64,000 nt of DNA, taken from the NCBI RefSeq assembly GCF_006385805.1, contig NZ_VFSG01000001.1:1364001-1428000 (forward strand), in the 5' to 3' direction. The notes beneath the pieces are model-generated. The model did not search any database and was not told the origin of the DNA. It saw nothing but the letters and a program-made list of their open reading frames with translations. The DNA comes from Streptococcus xiaochunlingii. GTDB taxonomy: Bacteria > Bacillota > Bacilli > Lactobacillales > Streptococcaceae. Position numbers and translations under genes: made by a program. Below are positions 1 to 7,750 of the stretch, one piece after another. Numbering within the stretch: position 1 is the stretch's first letter; the number at the start of each line of letters is the position of its first letter.

Positions 1-1253
1 CCTGCTTCCATGAGGTCTGGATAAGCCCCTCGTGTAACGATTTGGATCAGTTTTTTATCTGGAATGAAAGGAGTCACGATGCGTACATCGACCCCTCGGA
101 GTGCCGCATTTCGAATATCTTCTGTCAAATCATAATCAATGATTAAATAAGGGGTCGTAATATAGACATAATCCGTCGCCTGATTGATGATATTCTGATA
201 AACAGACTTACCAACTTGGGATTTGTAGATGGGTTTAGGACCGCTACCAAAGGGAATATAGAAGCCCTCACCCTCTACCGCTTGGTTTTCCATATGGTAT
301 TTATCAAAATCTTCAATTTCCCCCTGGTTGATGTACCAGTTCATGAGAAAGAGCCGCGTCAAGGCCTTAACCGCTCGACCATCTAAGCGCACTGCACTAT
401 CCTTCCAATGACCGAAGCGCTCTATCTGATTGATATACTCATCCGCTAGGTTAACCCCACCTGTATAGCCAATCTGACCATCAATGACCAAGATCTTGCG
501 GTGGTCTCGATTGTTATAAGCCACCGTCAATCGTGGCACCACCTTGTTGAACTTATGGGCGTCAATGCCTAATTTTCGCAAGCGTCTGGTATAGTTTCCC
601 TTAAGGGTCGCCATACAGCCGATATCATCGTAGAGCAATTTCACCTCTACCCCTTCTTTAACCTTTTCAAGTAGGATATCTAGGATACTATTCCACATCA
701 GGCCTTCCTCGATGATGTAGAATTCGAGAAAGATAAATTTCTTAGCTGAGCGCAAATCCTCCAACAATTGCGGAAGCATCTGATCCCCTAGTGGGAAGAA
801 AATCGAAGCTGTCCCGTTGTACAGGTCTGCATTGTGGTCCATGGATAGAATAGACTTGACCATCCCATACACGGTCTTGCTCTCTTCTTTCAACTGGAGG
901 CGAAGCTCGTGGCTATTATCCTCACGGAACTTCATGGACTCCATATTTTCCAACTGAACCATCTCTTTTTTGGACAAACGCCGCTCCCCAAACATGAGGT
1001 AAAGAAGGGAACCAAAAACGGGGATGACGGCAATTAAGAGCCAGGTCACCTTGCTCTCTGGAGGCATATTCCGGTTAACAATCGCCAAAATGGTCGAGAT
1101 ATACAAGAGGACCATGATGGTGACAGACATCCAATTGGGGAACCATTCATTTAGCCAAAAGAAGGCTGCAAAGGACAACCAGAGTTCAAACCCCATAAAA
1201 AGGATACTGAACCCATATTTGGACATTAACAATCGAATTTTTCGAAAACTCAC
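1..1253 (-). CDS. cls: cardiolipin synthase, partial (C-terminus beyond window)
   Basis: Phospholipase D superfamily enzyme that condenses phosphatidylglycerol to cardiolipin at the membrane. I translated about 417 residues; the C-terminus runs off the window at position 1. Two hydrophobic N-terminal helices (about residues 13-33 and 40-60) are followed by a segment reading PPESKVTWLLIAVIPVFGSL, typical of bacterial Cls. The first HKD catalytic motif is visible as HRKILVIDG, followed by GYTGGVNLADEYI. The second HKD motif lies outside the window. The start is a GTG at 1253 preceded by AAGGAG seven to eight bases upstream. A promoter sits just upstream. The family is certain; the assignment to Cls over other PLD enzymes rests on the N-terminal helices. 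Confidence 0.93.
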   Translation of the reverse strand, partial: MSFRKIRLLMSKYGFSILFMGFELWLSFAAFFWLNEWFPNWMSVTIMVLLYISTILAIVNRNMPPESKVTWLLIAVIPVFGSLLYLMFGERRLSKKEMVQLENMESMKFREDNSHELRLQLKEESKTVYGMVKSILSMDHNADLYNGTASIFFPLGDQMLPQLLEDLRSAKKFIFLEFYIIEEGLMWNSILDILLEKVKEGVEVKLLYDDIGCMATLKGNYTRRLRKLGIDAHKFNKVVPRLTVAYNNRDHRKILVIDGQIGYTGGVNLADEYINQIERFGHWKDSAVRLDGRAVKALTRLFLMNWYINQGEIEDFDKYHMENQAVEGEGFYIPFGSGPKPIYKSQVGKSVYQNIINQATDYVYITTPYLIIDYDLTEDIRNAALRGVDVRIVTPFIPDKKLIQIVTRGAYPDLMEA

Positions 1254-1283
1254 CCTCGTTCTCCTTCTTTTCTAATCCCTACT

Positions 1284-1312
1284 AGTATACCAGTTCTAAG
1301 AAGGGAGCGCAA
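1284..1312 (-). promoter_or_regulatory. promoter of cls
   Basis: On the minus strand TTGCGC (-35) is separated by 17 bp from TATACT (-10), and the -10 is preceded by TGG (extended -10). It lies about 30 bp upstream of the GTG start of cls. Confidence 0.55.
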
Positions 1313-1330
1313 ACCCGATAAAGAGAAAAA

Positions 1331-1506
1331 AGAGGCTGGGACAAAAGTCCTAGCCTCTCAATTGTCTTTGGATTATCGAGCAAGACGCAGTGGTTGAGTG
1401 GGCTCTACTACACTGATTTCATCAGCTTTCACAGCCCTACCCAACTGTGCGGAGGTGGGACGACGAAATTGAATTCTAACGAATTACCAATTTCTGTCCC
1501 ACTCTC
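1331..1506. repeat. 176-bp intergenic repeat, copy 1
   Basis: A 176-bp block that recurs at 41841-42016 with the same length and about nine substitutions by eye. It opens with a strong hairpin (GAGGCTGGGAC, loop AAAA, GTCCTAGCCTC) and closes with CTGTCCCACTCTC, complementary to GAGTGGGACAG, so its two ends can pair. There is no open reading frame of note. It lies between the cls promoter and the 3' end of a lipoprotein gene and may also terminate transcription. It is not an insertion sequence and does not match my memory of pneumococcal BOX or RUP. I cannot name the family. Confidence 0.85.
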
Positions 1507-1518
1507 ACTTCTGCTAGT

Positions 1519-1983
1519 TTATTGCTTGGTCAGAACAATTGTATCATCATCATAGAGCTCTTGGTCAAAGTCTTCCAGAGTCAATTGTTGCCCCTCTAGT
1601 CGATAGCGGTAGACATCATCTCCAATGATAATCGACTGGTTGGCAGCATCTAGTTTCACTGGCTTGATTTCTTGTTCTCCGTCAGGCTCCACAGCTGTCC
1701 AAGTTCCTGTATTTTCTGTGACAACTAAGGTAATCTGGTCCGCTTCATCTACCCCTTTGTAGGTTCCATCAATATTACCTTGAGTCACTTGAGTGTTTGT
1801 AGTATTTAAACTAGATGAATTTGAGCTTCCATCAGAAGAACTTCCTTGTGTATTTGTTGTCTTTGCTTCGGAAGCAGTCACCTGAATATTAGACTGTGAA
1901 GACGATGGTGTTTGCTGATTCGAACACGCTCCAAGTAGGAGGACTGTAGCTGTTGCTAATAAAGCAGTTACTTTCTTTGCCAT
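1519..1983 (-). CDS. small secreted lipoprotein
   Basis: A 154-residue predicted lipoprotein of unknown role. A basic N-terminus (MAKK) and hydrophobic stretch end in the lipobox LLLGAC, giving a lipidated Cys20. Residues 21-70 are Ser/Thr/Asn/Gln-rich linker. The C-terminal 80 residues form a compact acidic domain with motifs such as GTYKGVDEADQITLVV and DDVYRYRLEG. An upstream in-frame ATG would add ten residues, but AAGGAGACC sits correctly for the ATG at 1983 and the lipoprotein signal begins there. It is a single gene with its own promoter, downstream of folC on the same strand. No enzymatic motif is visible. Confidence 0.8.
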   Translation of the reverse strand: MAKKVTALLATATVLLLGACSNQQTPSSSQSNIQVTASEAKTTNTQGSSSDGSSNSSSLNTTNTQVTQGNIDGTYKGVDEADQITLVVTENTGTWTAVEPDGEQEIKPVKLDAANQSIIIGDDVYRYRLEGQQLTLEDFDQELYDDDTIVLTKQ

Positions 1984-2045
1984 AGATGGTCTCCTTTCGC
2001 GCCAACTTTTCAACAGACTTCCCCGTTCATTTGTGGCTCACCTTT

Positions 2046-2074
2046 AGTATACGATAGAGCCTGTTTTTGGTCAA
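2046..2074 (-). promoter_or_regulatory. promoter of the small lipoprotein gene
   Basis: Minus-strand TTGACC, a 17-bp spacer and TATACT, about 60 bp upstream of the start at 1983. This is a near-consensus housekeeping promoter, so the gene need not depend on folC transcription. Confidence 0.65.
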
Positions 2075-2104
2075 TCTTAATGACTGGCCGATGAGAGTTG
2101 TTGC

Positions 2105-3352
2105 CTATAAAGGATTCTTTCCCTGATCTAATAGATATGCGCGAACTTCGGAAATAAAGTAGAGAGAACCAGTGACAAAGAGCACCTCTTGACCATCTTG
2201 TCGGCTATAAAAGTCTTGCAAATAATCTCTGAAATCTGCTACATAAGGATAGCCTAAGCCATCCGTCTCTTGGACCACTTCCCCATAAGCAAAGGTCGTC
2301 ACCGTCAAGTCCGCCTCCGGCAAGTCGCTGGCAAAGATCTCCAACATCCCTTTGTAATCCTTACGCTTTAAAGCACCAAAGAGGATCCTCACGCGCTTAT
2401 CTGAAAAGGTTCGAGCATATTCGACCAAGCGATGGATAGCATGGGGATTATGAGCGCCATCTAGATAGACGCCCTGGTCAAAATTCTCCAGACGTCCCGG
2501 CCAGCTAGTCGCTTGCAAAGCCTCCCGAACACCGTTTTCATCGACCGCCAGACCTCTCTGCTCCATGAAGAGGAGAAAGGCTTCGAGAGCCACCGCAGCA
2601 TTCTCTTCCTGATAAGCTCCTTTGAGCCCAATTTTTAGTGAGTCAAACCGATGGTGCGCATCTTGGAAGACGCCCTTCACCAGTTGGAAATCTTCTCCAT
2701 AGCGAGCTAGCGAACAGCCTGTTTCCTGGGCCTTTTCTATGCAGACACGCTCAGCCTCTTCAGCCAGTGGGCCGATAACAGCTGGCTTCCCGGCTTTAAA
2801 GATTCCAGCTTTTTGCCTAGCAATGGCCTCTAGGCTTCCTCCCAAGGTCTCCTGGTGATCCAGCCCTACTGAGGTGATCACTGCCACATCTCCTGTGATG
2901 ACATTGGTCGTATCAAGGAGCCCTCCGATCCCAACCTCGATCAAAGCCAAGTCAACTTCTTGCTCATGGAAATACAAAAATGCCAAGAGGGTGATGATCT
3001 CAAAGTAAGAGAGTTGGTCGTGGGTCTCGAGAAGCTGAGGCTCCATCGCTTGGATGCTCTGACCCAAGCGAATCAGGTCCTGATCCGAAATTGGTTGCCC
3101 ATTGATACAGATCCGATCATGCATACTAACGATATGTGGAGAAGTAAAGGTACCCACTTTTAGGCCATGCTGTTGGAATAGTTGGCGCATAAAAGCAATG
3201 GTTGAGCCCTTCCCGTTAGTCCCCGTCACATGGATCATCGGAACAGCTTCATGAGGCTCCCCTAAGAGCTTTACAGCCTGTTGCATCCGCCCCAAGCCTG
3301 ACCGAAAATTGAGCCCAATTCGACTATTCATCCATTCTTCAATTTGATTCAT
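2105..3352 (-). CDS. folC: folylpolyglutamate synthase / dihydrofolate synthase
   Basis: Mur-ligase-family ATP-dependent enzyme that adds glutamate to dihydropteroate and folates in the cytoplasm. The 415 residues are normal for the family. The ATP loop HVTGTNGKGST is at about residues 41-51, the family motif EVGIGGLLDTTNV at about 138-150, and the C-terminal ligase-domain motif YLDGAHNPHA at about 293-302. The start ATG at 3352 follows AGGAGAAAG. A terminator-like hairpin ends only about a dozen bases before the ATG, so expression may depend on read-through (see findings). The next gene, DUF1292, is more than 200 bp upstream on the same strand. Confidence 0.95.
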   Translation of the reverse strand: MNQIEEWMNSRIGLNFRSGLGRMQQAVKLLGEPHEAVPMIHVTGTNGKGSTIAFMRQLFQQHGLKVGTFTSPHIVSMHDRICINGQPISDQDLIRLGQSIQAMEPQLLETHDQLSYFEIITLLAFLYFHEQEVDLALIEVGIGGLLDTTNVITGDVAVITSVGLDHQETLGGSLEAIARQKAGIFKAGKPAVIGPLAEEAERVCIEKAQETGCSLARYGEDFQLVKGVFQDAHHRFDSLKIGLKGAYQEENAAVALEAFLLFMEQRGLAVDENGVREALQATSWPGRLENFDQGVYLDGAHNPHAIHRLVEYARTFSDKRVRILFGALKRKDYKGMLEIFASDLPEADLTVTTFAYGEVVQETDGLGYPYVADFRDYLQDFYSRQDGQEVLFVTGSLYFISEVRAYLLDQGKNPL

Positions 3353-3362
3353 TTCTTTCTCC

Positions 3363-3404
3363 TAAAAGAAAAGAGCGATCAAGCCTTCTTACTGGCTCAC
3401 GCTC
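3363..3404 (-). terminator. terminator-like hairpin immediately upstream of folC
   Basis: On the minus strand GAGCG-T-GAGCC pairs with GGCTT-GAT-CGCTC around a loop of about 8 nt, followed by TTTTCTTTT and then directly by the folC ribosome-binding site. It may end the ireB-ruvX-DUF1292 transcript, or act as a leader attenuator for folC, since no promoter fits between it and the start codon. Confidence 0.55.
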
Positions 3405-3450
3405 TGCTATTTCTTTGTTTTCTTATTTCAATTCCAGTGTATCTGGAAGT

Positions 3451-3480
3451 AGGGCTAATAACATCCACTGGATGTTTCAA
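3451..3480. repeat. hairpin repeat, distal copy
   Basis: AGGGCTAATAACATCCACTGGATGTTT followed by CAACTC. The core AACATCC-ACT-GGATGTT is a hairpin. Nearly the same sequence occurs exactly 100 bp away at 3551-3580, and a TTCCAG...CTGGAA-type stem is associated with it. Confidence 0.7.
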
Positions 3481-3550
3481 CTCTTTCTAGTTTCTAGGAG
3501 TTGAGGTGATACAGTCTCCCAGACTTACTTGCGGTTTTCATTTCCAGCGC

Positions 3551-3580
3551 AGGGCTAAAAACATCCACTGGATGTTTTTA
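3551..3580. repeat. hairpin repeat at the DUF1292 stop codon (probable terminator)
   Basis: AGGGCTAAAAACATCCACTGGATGTTTTT. The AAAAACATCC/GGATGTTTTT stem overlaps the stop codon of the DUF1292 gene, and on the minus strand it ends in TTTTTAG. It probably works as that gene's intrinsic terminator. It is the second copy of the element at 3451-3480. Confidence 0.65.
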
Positions 3581-3889
3581 CTCCTCCATAAAGCTGTTGA
3601 AGACTTCTTCAATCATGTTCCATTCATCATCTGAATCTTCTGGGATTGGTTGAAGGTCGCCTTCAGTTCCGTCTTCGTTTTCAGTAAATGAGTATGCTTG
3701 GATTTCTACTTCACCGTTTTCATCTTCTTCTGCATTTGCAGGAATCAAAAGAACATAGTTTTTACCAAATTCTTCTTTTCCATCAATGGTCAAAAGGATT
3801 TCAAACAAGGTTTCGTTTCCTTGCTCATCTACCAACGTAATCAATTCGCGTTCGTCATGGTTGTGGTCATGATCATGATTGTGTGCCAT
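3578..3889 (-). CDS. DUF1292 family protein
   Basis: A 103-residue acidic cytoplasmic protein of the DUF1292 (YrzB-like) family, usually found behind ruvX and ireB homologues in Firmicutes. It starts with a His/Asp-rich stretch ([12 protein letters not shown]) that could bind metal, followed by the family core [20 protein letters not shown] and an acidic C-terminus. It is the third gene of ireB-ruvX-DUF1292, about 17 bp after ruvX. The start ATG at 3889 follows AGGAAATAAG. Function is unknown across the family; placement rests on sequence and synteny. Confidence 0.88.
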   Translation of the reverse strand: MAHNHDHDHNHDERELITLVDEQGNETLFEILLTIDGKEEFGKNYVLLIPANAEEDENGEVEIQAYSFTENEDGTEGDLQPIPEDSDDEWNMIEEVFNSFMEE

Positions 3890-3906
3890 CTTATTTCCTC
3901 TTTTTT

Positions 3907-4326
3907 CTAAAATTTTCGATCTAAATAATTTTGCAAAATCAACTGGGCAGCCAATTTATCAATTACTTTTTTACGCTTATTTCGGCTAATATCCGCTTGC
4001 TCAATCAGCATCCGCTCTGCGGCAACAGTCGTCAAACGCTCGTCCTGATACTCAACCGGTAAGTTGAACAACTCTTCAAGGCGCTTCCCATAAGCTTGAC
4101 TTGCTTCCACTCGAGGACCGCTTGTGTTGTTCATGTTTTTCGGCAAACCAACGACAAAACGATCAACCCGGTATTCCTTCACCAGTTCAGAGAGACGGTC
4201 TAAGCCAAACTCTCCTTTCTCCTCATCAATCTGAATAATCTCCAGACCTTGAGCAGTAAAACCTAATGGATCACTGATGGCTACTCCGACTGTCTTCGAG
4301 CCAACGTCTAGTCCCATAATTCTCAT
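3907..4326 (-). CDS. ruvX: RuvX/YqgF Holliday junction resolvase-like nuclease
   Basis: A 139-residue RNase H-fold nuclease of the YqgF/RuvX family, implicated in Holliday junction resolution and 16S rRNA 5' processing. The catalytic signature [16 protein letters not shown] is at the N-terminus (Asp7). [14 protein letters not shown] lies mid-protein, [13 protein letters not shown] at about 95-107, and the terminal Asp sits in [13 protein letters not shown]. The ATG overlaps the ireB stop by one base (TAATG), pointing to translational coupling. Length is normal. Confidence 0.93.
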   Translation of the reverse strand: MRIMGLDVGSKTVGVAISDPLGFTAQGLEIIQIDEEKGEFGLDRLSELVKEYRVDRFVVGLPKNMNNTSGPRVEASQAYGKRLEELFNLPVEYQDERLTTVAAERMLIEQADISRNKRKKVIDKLAAQLILQNYLDRKF

Positions 4327-4592
4327 TAGAGATCGATCCCTTGCCCTTTCAAGTAGTAACGAACCAATTCTTCAACAATTTCATCTCGTTCGTACTTACG
4401 AATTTGGTTGCGAGCGTTGTTATAACGAGGTACATAAGCAGGATCACCACTGAGTACATAACCTACGATTTGATTGATTGGATTGTAGCCCTTCTCATCC
4501 AAAGATAAGTAGACATCCTTTAATGTATCACTAATTTCTTTACGGTTTGAATCGTCAAGATTAAAACGTACTGTTTCGTCTGTAAATCCCAC
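4326..4592 (-). CDS. ireB: IreB family regulatory phosphoprotein
   Basis: An 88-residue cytoplasmic protein of the IreB (formerly DUF965/UPF0297) family. In enterococci IreB is phosphorylated by the Ser/Thr kinase IreK and modulates cephalosporin tolerance. The family N-terminus [13 protein letters not shown] is present with conserved threonines, followed by [20 protein letters not shown]. An ATG nine codons upstream is possible, but the family begins at this glycine. The GTG at 4592 has GAGG eight bases upstream, so I chose GTG. It is the first gene of ireB-ruvX-DUF1292. Confidence 0.9.
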   Translation of the reverse strand: MGFTDETVRFNLDDSNRKEISDTLKDVYLSLDEKGYNPINQIVGYVLSGDPAYVPRYNNARNQIRKYERDEIVEELVRYYLKGQGIDL

Positions 4593-4622
4593 AATACCAC
4601 CCTCTTTCTTTATATTCATACT

Positions 4623-4651
4623 ATTATACCATAATTTCCATACTTTCTCAA
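4623..4651 (-). promoter_or_regulatory. promoter of ireB-ruvX-DUF1292
   Basis: Minus strand: TTGAGA, 17-bp spacer, then TGG-TATAAT (an extended consensus -10). It lies about 30 bp before the ireB GTG. Confidence 0.75.
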
Positions 4652-4733
4652 ACGAAAAATATTGATTTTACGGGCTTTCTTGGACTTTTTATCACTTATT
4701 TTTGAAAGCGATCTACTGCATTTTTCAATGGCT

Positions 4734-5285
4734 TTATTTGACTTCTTTAAAGCCATTCTTTTCCATGTTTTTGATGAAGAGTGTTGGAGAGTAGGTTTTA
4801 ATCATTTTGCAAATTTCTCCCAAGTCTTCGCTGTTTTTAATGTCATCGAAGTCTACTTTATCAGGATCAATCTCAATCTCAGAAATCATTGCTTCACCTG
4901 TCCAATCTGATGTCACGGTGATTCCATCGTAGTCTCTCAATTCATCAATGCCACCTTCACCTTCGTATCCTTCGATCAAGGCTTGTTTGGCACCTTCTTT
5001 ATCATCCTCAGCATCGATCAATTTCTTGACTTCATCTTTGAATTCATCCGATACATGAGTCGCTAGTTTGATAGAAACTTTCTTGTATTTCTTTCCTTGG
5101 TAGGATACGGTCACTGTAATTTCCTGTTTGGCTACCTCGTCAGCTTCATTGACATCTCTGTTAATCTTAAAGGTCCGAGTAACGACGCTATCTTTCGATA
5201 AGGACTTGCCCCCTTTTGATTGAGAGTTCCCACAACCTGCCAAGATAAGCAATCCAGCAACGACTAGTAATAGAAATTTTTTCAT
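4734..5285 (-). CDS. DUF1307-like (YehR-type) lipoprotein
   Basis: A 183-residue predicted lipoprotein with signal MKKFLLLVVAGLLILAGC (Cys18). The mature part has β-rich segments such as KQEITVTVSYQGKKYKKVSI and a C-terminus TYSPTLFIKNMEKNGFKEV, as in the DUF1307/YehR family of unknown function. It lies 11 bp behind a paralogous lipoprotein gene that shares the same plan (signal, TFKINRD/HFVLPKD-type start, TPTEYMNN-type tail), so the two look like a tandem duplication in one operon. No partner gene hints at a role. Confidence 0.82.
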   Translation of the reverse strand: MKKFLLLVVAGLLILAGCGNSQSKGGKSLSKDSVVTRTFKINRDVNEADEVAKQEITVTVSYQGKKYKKVSIKLATHVSDEFKDEVKKLIDAEDDKEGAKQALIEGYEGEGGIDELRDYDGITVTSDWTGEAMISEIEIDPDKVDFDDIKNSEDLGEICKMIKTYSPTLFIKNMEKNGFKEVK

Positions 5286-5296
5286 GTTTTTTCTCC

Positions 5297-5890
5297 TTAT
5301 TCTTCTTTTGCTCCATTACGGAGTAGATTATTCATATATTCTGTCGGTGTCAGTTTCAATAAATCTGCAATATTGGCTGATTTGAAGTACTCTAACTCGA
5401 CCGCTTTTTTAGTATCCAACTGGGTGAAATCATAAGTGATGACCGTTTGGTATTCATTTTCATTTGGCAAAGTCAGTTCAATGGTAAATCCTTGGAGAGT
5501 CCGCGCCTGTTGAAGTTTTTCATCCTTACCCATCGACTCTACCATCAATCGTTGGGCCTCTTCAAGACCAACTTCCTGAATAGCATTTTTCAATTCATCA
5601 CTGACAGGAGTGGTATTGGTCATGACCAATTTTTGAAATTGTTCCCCTTGATAAGTGATGGTCTGCTCCTGGCGAATACCACTTTCATCTTTTGGAAGGA
5701 CAAAGTGTTTAGTGAAAACTTGCTGTTCTTCCGCCTTCTCTAACAGATTTCGATTTTCTTTATTAAACGATTCAATTTTAGCACTGTTGGATTTTTGGAC
5801 ATTGGAAGAATCAGTTTTCCCATGTTTCTTCTGTCCACAAGCTGTCAGCGTCAGGAGCAAGACACCCAAACAAATAAGCTTCTTTTTCAT
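5297..5890 (-). CDS. DUF1307-like (YehR-type) lipoprotein
   Basis: A 197-residue predicted lipoprotein, first gene of a two-gene operon. The signal MKKKLICLGVLLLTLTAC gives Cys18. A charged linker follows, then QEQTITYQGEQFQKLVMTNT, parallel to the downstream paralogue, and a tail reading LLKLTPTEYMNNLLRNGAKEE. Duplicates of this family are common in streptococci. The start ATG at 5890 follows AAAGGAGAAAAC. An extended -10 (TGGTACAAT on the minus strand, around 5939-5947) lies about 50 bp upstream. Function unknown. Confidence 0.82.
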   Translation of the reverse strand: MKKKLICLGVLLLTLTACGQKKHGKTDSSNVQKSNSAKIESFNKENRNLLEKAEEQQVFTKHFVLPKDESGIRQEQTITYQGEQFQKLVMTNTTPVSDELKNAIQEVGLEEAQRLMVESMGKDEKLQQARTLQGFTIELTLPNENEYQTVITYDFTQLDTKKAVELEYFKSANIADLLKLTPTEYMNNLLRNGAKEE

Positions 5891-6011
5891 GTTTTCTCCT
5901 TTGATAAGCTTCTATAAAGGGATTTCCCCCACAGAAGTATTGTACCATAGAATCCTCCTCAAAAACATTCTTACAAGCATTTTTTCGTGGATTCTTTGGC
6001 CGGATACAAAA

Positions 6012-6040
6012 GAAAAAGTCGAGATCCTGACATCTCGACT
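6012..6040 (-). terminator. terminator of spx
   Basis: Minus strand AGTCGAGAT, a 6-nt loop, ATCTCGACT, then TTTTTCTTTTG. A further weak stem (AGTAGC...GCTACT, 6048-6069) lies between it and the spx stop. Confidence 0.8.
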
Positions 6041-6074
6041 CTTCTCAGTAGCTAAACGATTGGCTACTTGTTTC

Positions 6075-6473
6075 TTATAGGGCTGCTCTTAAGCGAGCCT
6101 CCGCATTTTCAACATTTCGTACAGAACGTGGTAAAAAGGCCCGAATATCATCTTCCTTATAACCAACTTGAAGTCGCTTGTTATCCACTAGTATAGGACT
6201 TTTCAAGATTCGTGGTGTTTCTAAGATGATATCGATGACTTCATTCATGCTGAGGTCTTCAATATCGACACCTAGATTCTTAGCGTACCGGTTTTTTGAA
6301 GAAACGATACTTGCAATCCCATTTTCTGTTTTGGTCAAAATATCGAGTAATTCTTCTTTTGTAATTCCTTCTTTACCAAGGTTTTGTTCTTTATAGATCA
6401 ACTGATGAGCATTTAGCCAAGTTTTGGCTTTTTTACAACTCGTGCAACTTGAAACTGTGTAAATTTTAATCAT
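6075..6473 (-). CDS. spx: Spx/ArsC-family transcriptional regulator
   Basis: A 132-residue Spx protein, the thiol-stress regulator that binds the RNA polymerase alpha C-terminal domain. The redox motif CTSC is at residues 10-13, and the C-terminal domain reads LKSPILVDNKRLQVGYKEDD followed by AFLPRSVR. An upstream in-frame ATG would add 11 residues, but GAAAGGAG precedes the ATG at 6473 and Spx proteins begin MIKIY. Streptococci carry two Spx proteins; the one beside recA corresponds by synteny to SpxA2/SpxB of S. mutans. An extended -10 (TGGTATAAT, minus strand, around 6515-6523) lies between it and recA. Confidence 0.92.
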   Translation of the reverse strand: MIKIYTVSSCTSCKKAKTWLNAHQLIYKEQNLGKEGITKEELLDILTKTENGIASIVSSKNRYAKNLGVDIEDLSMNEVIDIILETPRILKSPILVDNKRLQVGYKEDDIRAFLPRSVRNVENAEARLRAAL

Positions 6474-6560
6474 GTATGCACTCCTTTCGCCACACGATAA
6501 TAACATTGTAGTATATTATACCATAAAAACCATCAGTCTTTCGACCTATTTTGAAAAAAA

Positions 6561-7703
6561 TTACTCTTCAATCTCAATGGCATCATCAAGATCTAGTGTT
6601 ACTTCTTCAACAAGTGGGCTTTCAGCTACTTCATCTTGTGCAACTACAGCAGTGTCATCATCGATCAAACCGAAGCGCACGCGCACTTGGTGATCAATCT
6701 CATCAAAAATTTCTGGATGGTCTGCCAAGTACTTCTTAGCATTTTCTGAACCTTGGCCAATCTTCTCACCGTTATAAGAATACCAAGCCCCTGCTTTTTG
6801 GATCAAATCAAGGTCTGTTGCAATTTTTAGCAATTCGCCTGTACGTGAAATTCCTTCTCCATACATGATTTCAACCATAGCTTCCTTGAATGGTGGGGCC
6901 ACCTTGTTCTTCACAACCTTGATCTTGGTTTCTTTACCAACGTTGGTATCTTTTTGGTCCCCAGTACCCTTGATTTGAGTATTTCCACGAACATCTAGAC
7001 GAACAGAAGCGTAGAATTTAAGGGCACGACCACCAGGTGTGGTTTCAGGGTTACCAAACATAACCCCAACTTTTTCACGCAATTGGTTGATAAAGATAGC
7101 AATGGTCTTGGTCTTATTGATCGAAGCTCCAAGCTTACGCATAGCCTGGCTCATCATCCGTGCTTGCAAACCAACGTGGCTATCCCCAATATCTCCATCG
7201 ATTTCCGCACGAGGTACCAAGGCAGCAACAGAGTCGATAACGACCAAGTCAACGGCACCAGAGTCAATCAATTTACCAGCAATTTCAAGTCCTTGCTCTC
7301 CTGAGTCTGGTTGAGACAAGAGGAGTTCGTCAATGTTAACACCAAGAGCTGCTGCATAAGATGGATCCAAGGCATGCTCGGCATCGATAAAGGCAGCAAT
7401 GCCTCCTTCTTTCTGTGCTTGCGCTACTGCATGAAGAGCAACGGTTGTTTTACCTGATGATTCTGGACCATAGATTTCGATGATCCGACCTTTTGGATAA
7501 CCACCAGCACCCAAGGCAATATCAAGCGCCAAGGAACCAGAGCTCATGACTTGAACTTTTTGCTCTGCGCGTTCGCCCAGACGCATAATCGATCCTTTAC
7601 CAAAGTCTTTTTCGATCAACTTTAGGGCATCATTAAGCGCTTTTTCACGCTCATCTCCAAATTTCTTAGAGATATCATCTAATTTTTTCTGTTTTTTCGC
7701 CAT
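6561..7703 (-). CDS. recA: recombinase RecA
   Basis: A 380-residue RecA ATPase for homologous recombination, transformation and SOS co-protease activity. The Walker A motif GPESSGKT is at residues 79-86, the Walker B strand is [12 protein letters not shown], loop L2 contains [20 protein letters not shown], and the C-terminus is acidic ([15 protein letters not shown]). It follows cinA at a 47-bp distance on the same strand, the standard streptococcal late-competence order cinA-recA. No dinF or lytA follows; spx does instead. Confidence 0.98.
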   Translation of the reverse strand: MAKKQKKLDDISKKFGDEREKALNDALKLIEKDFGKGSIMRLGERAEQKVQVMSSGSLALDIALGAGGYPKGRIIEIYGPESSGKTTVALHAVAQAQKEGGIAAFIDAEHALDPSYAAALGVNIDELLLSQPDSGEQGLEIAGKLIDSGAVDLVVIDSVAALVPRAEIDGDIGDSHVGLQARMMSQAMRKLGASINKTKTIAIFINQLREKVGVMFGNPETTPGGRALKFYASVRLDVRGNTQIKGTGDQKDTNVGKETKIKVVKNKVAPPFKEAMVEIMYGEGISRTGELLKIATDLDLIQKAGAWYSYNGEKIGQGSENAKKYLADHPEIFDEIDHQVRVRFGLIDDDTAVVAQDEVAESPLVEEVTLDLDDAIEIEE

Positions 7704-7750
7704 TCTTTTCTCCTATATTCAAAGCGTAATGCTATACAAGCTTCTTATCA

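Noticed and set aside
1024..1275. 83-residue plus-strand frame
   Set aside because: It is antisense to the 5' end of cls, which has the PLD motifs, start signals and promoter.
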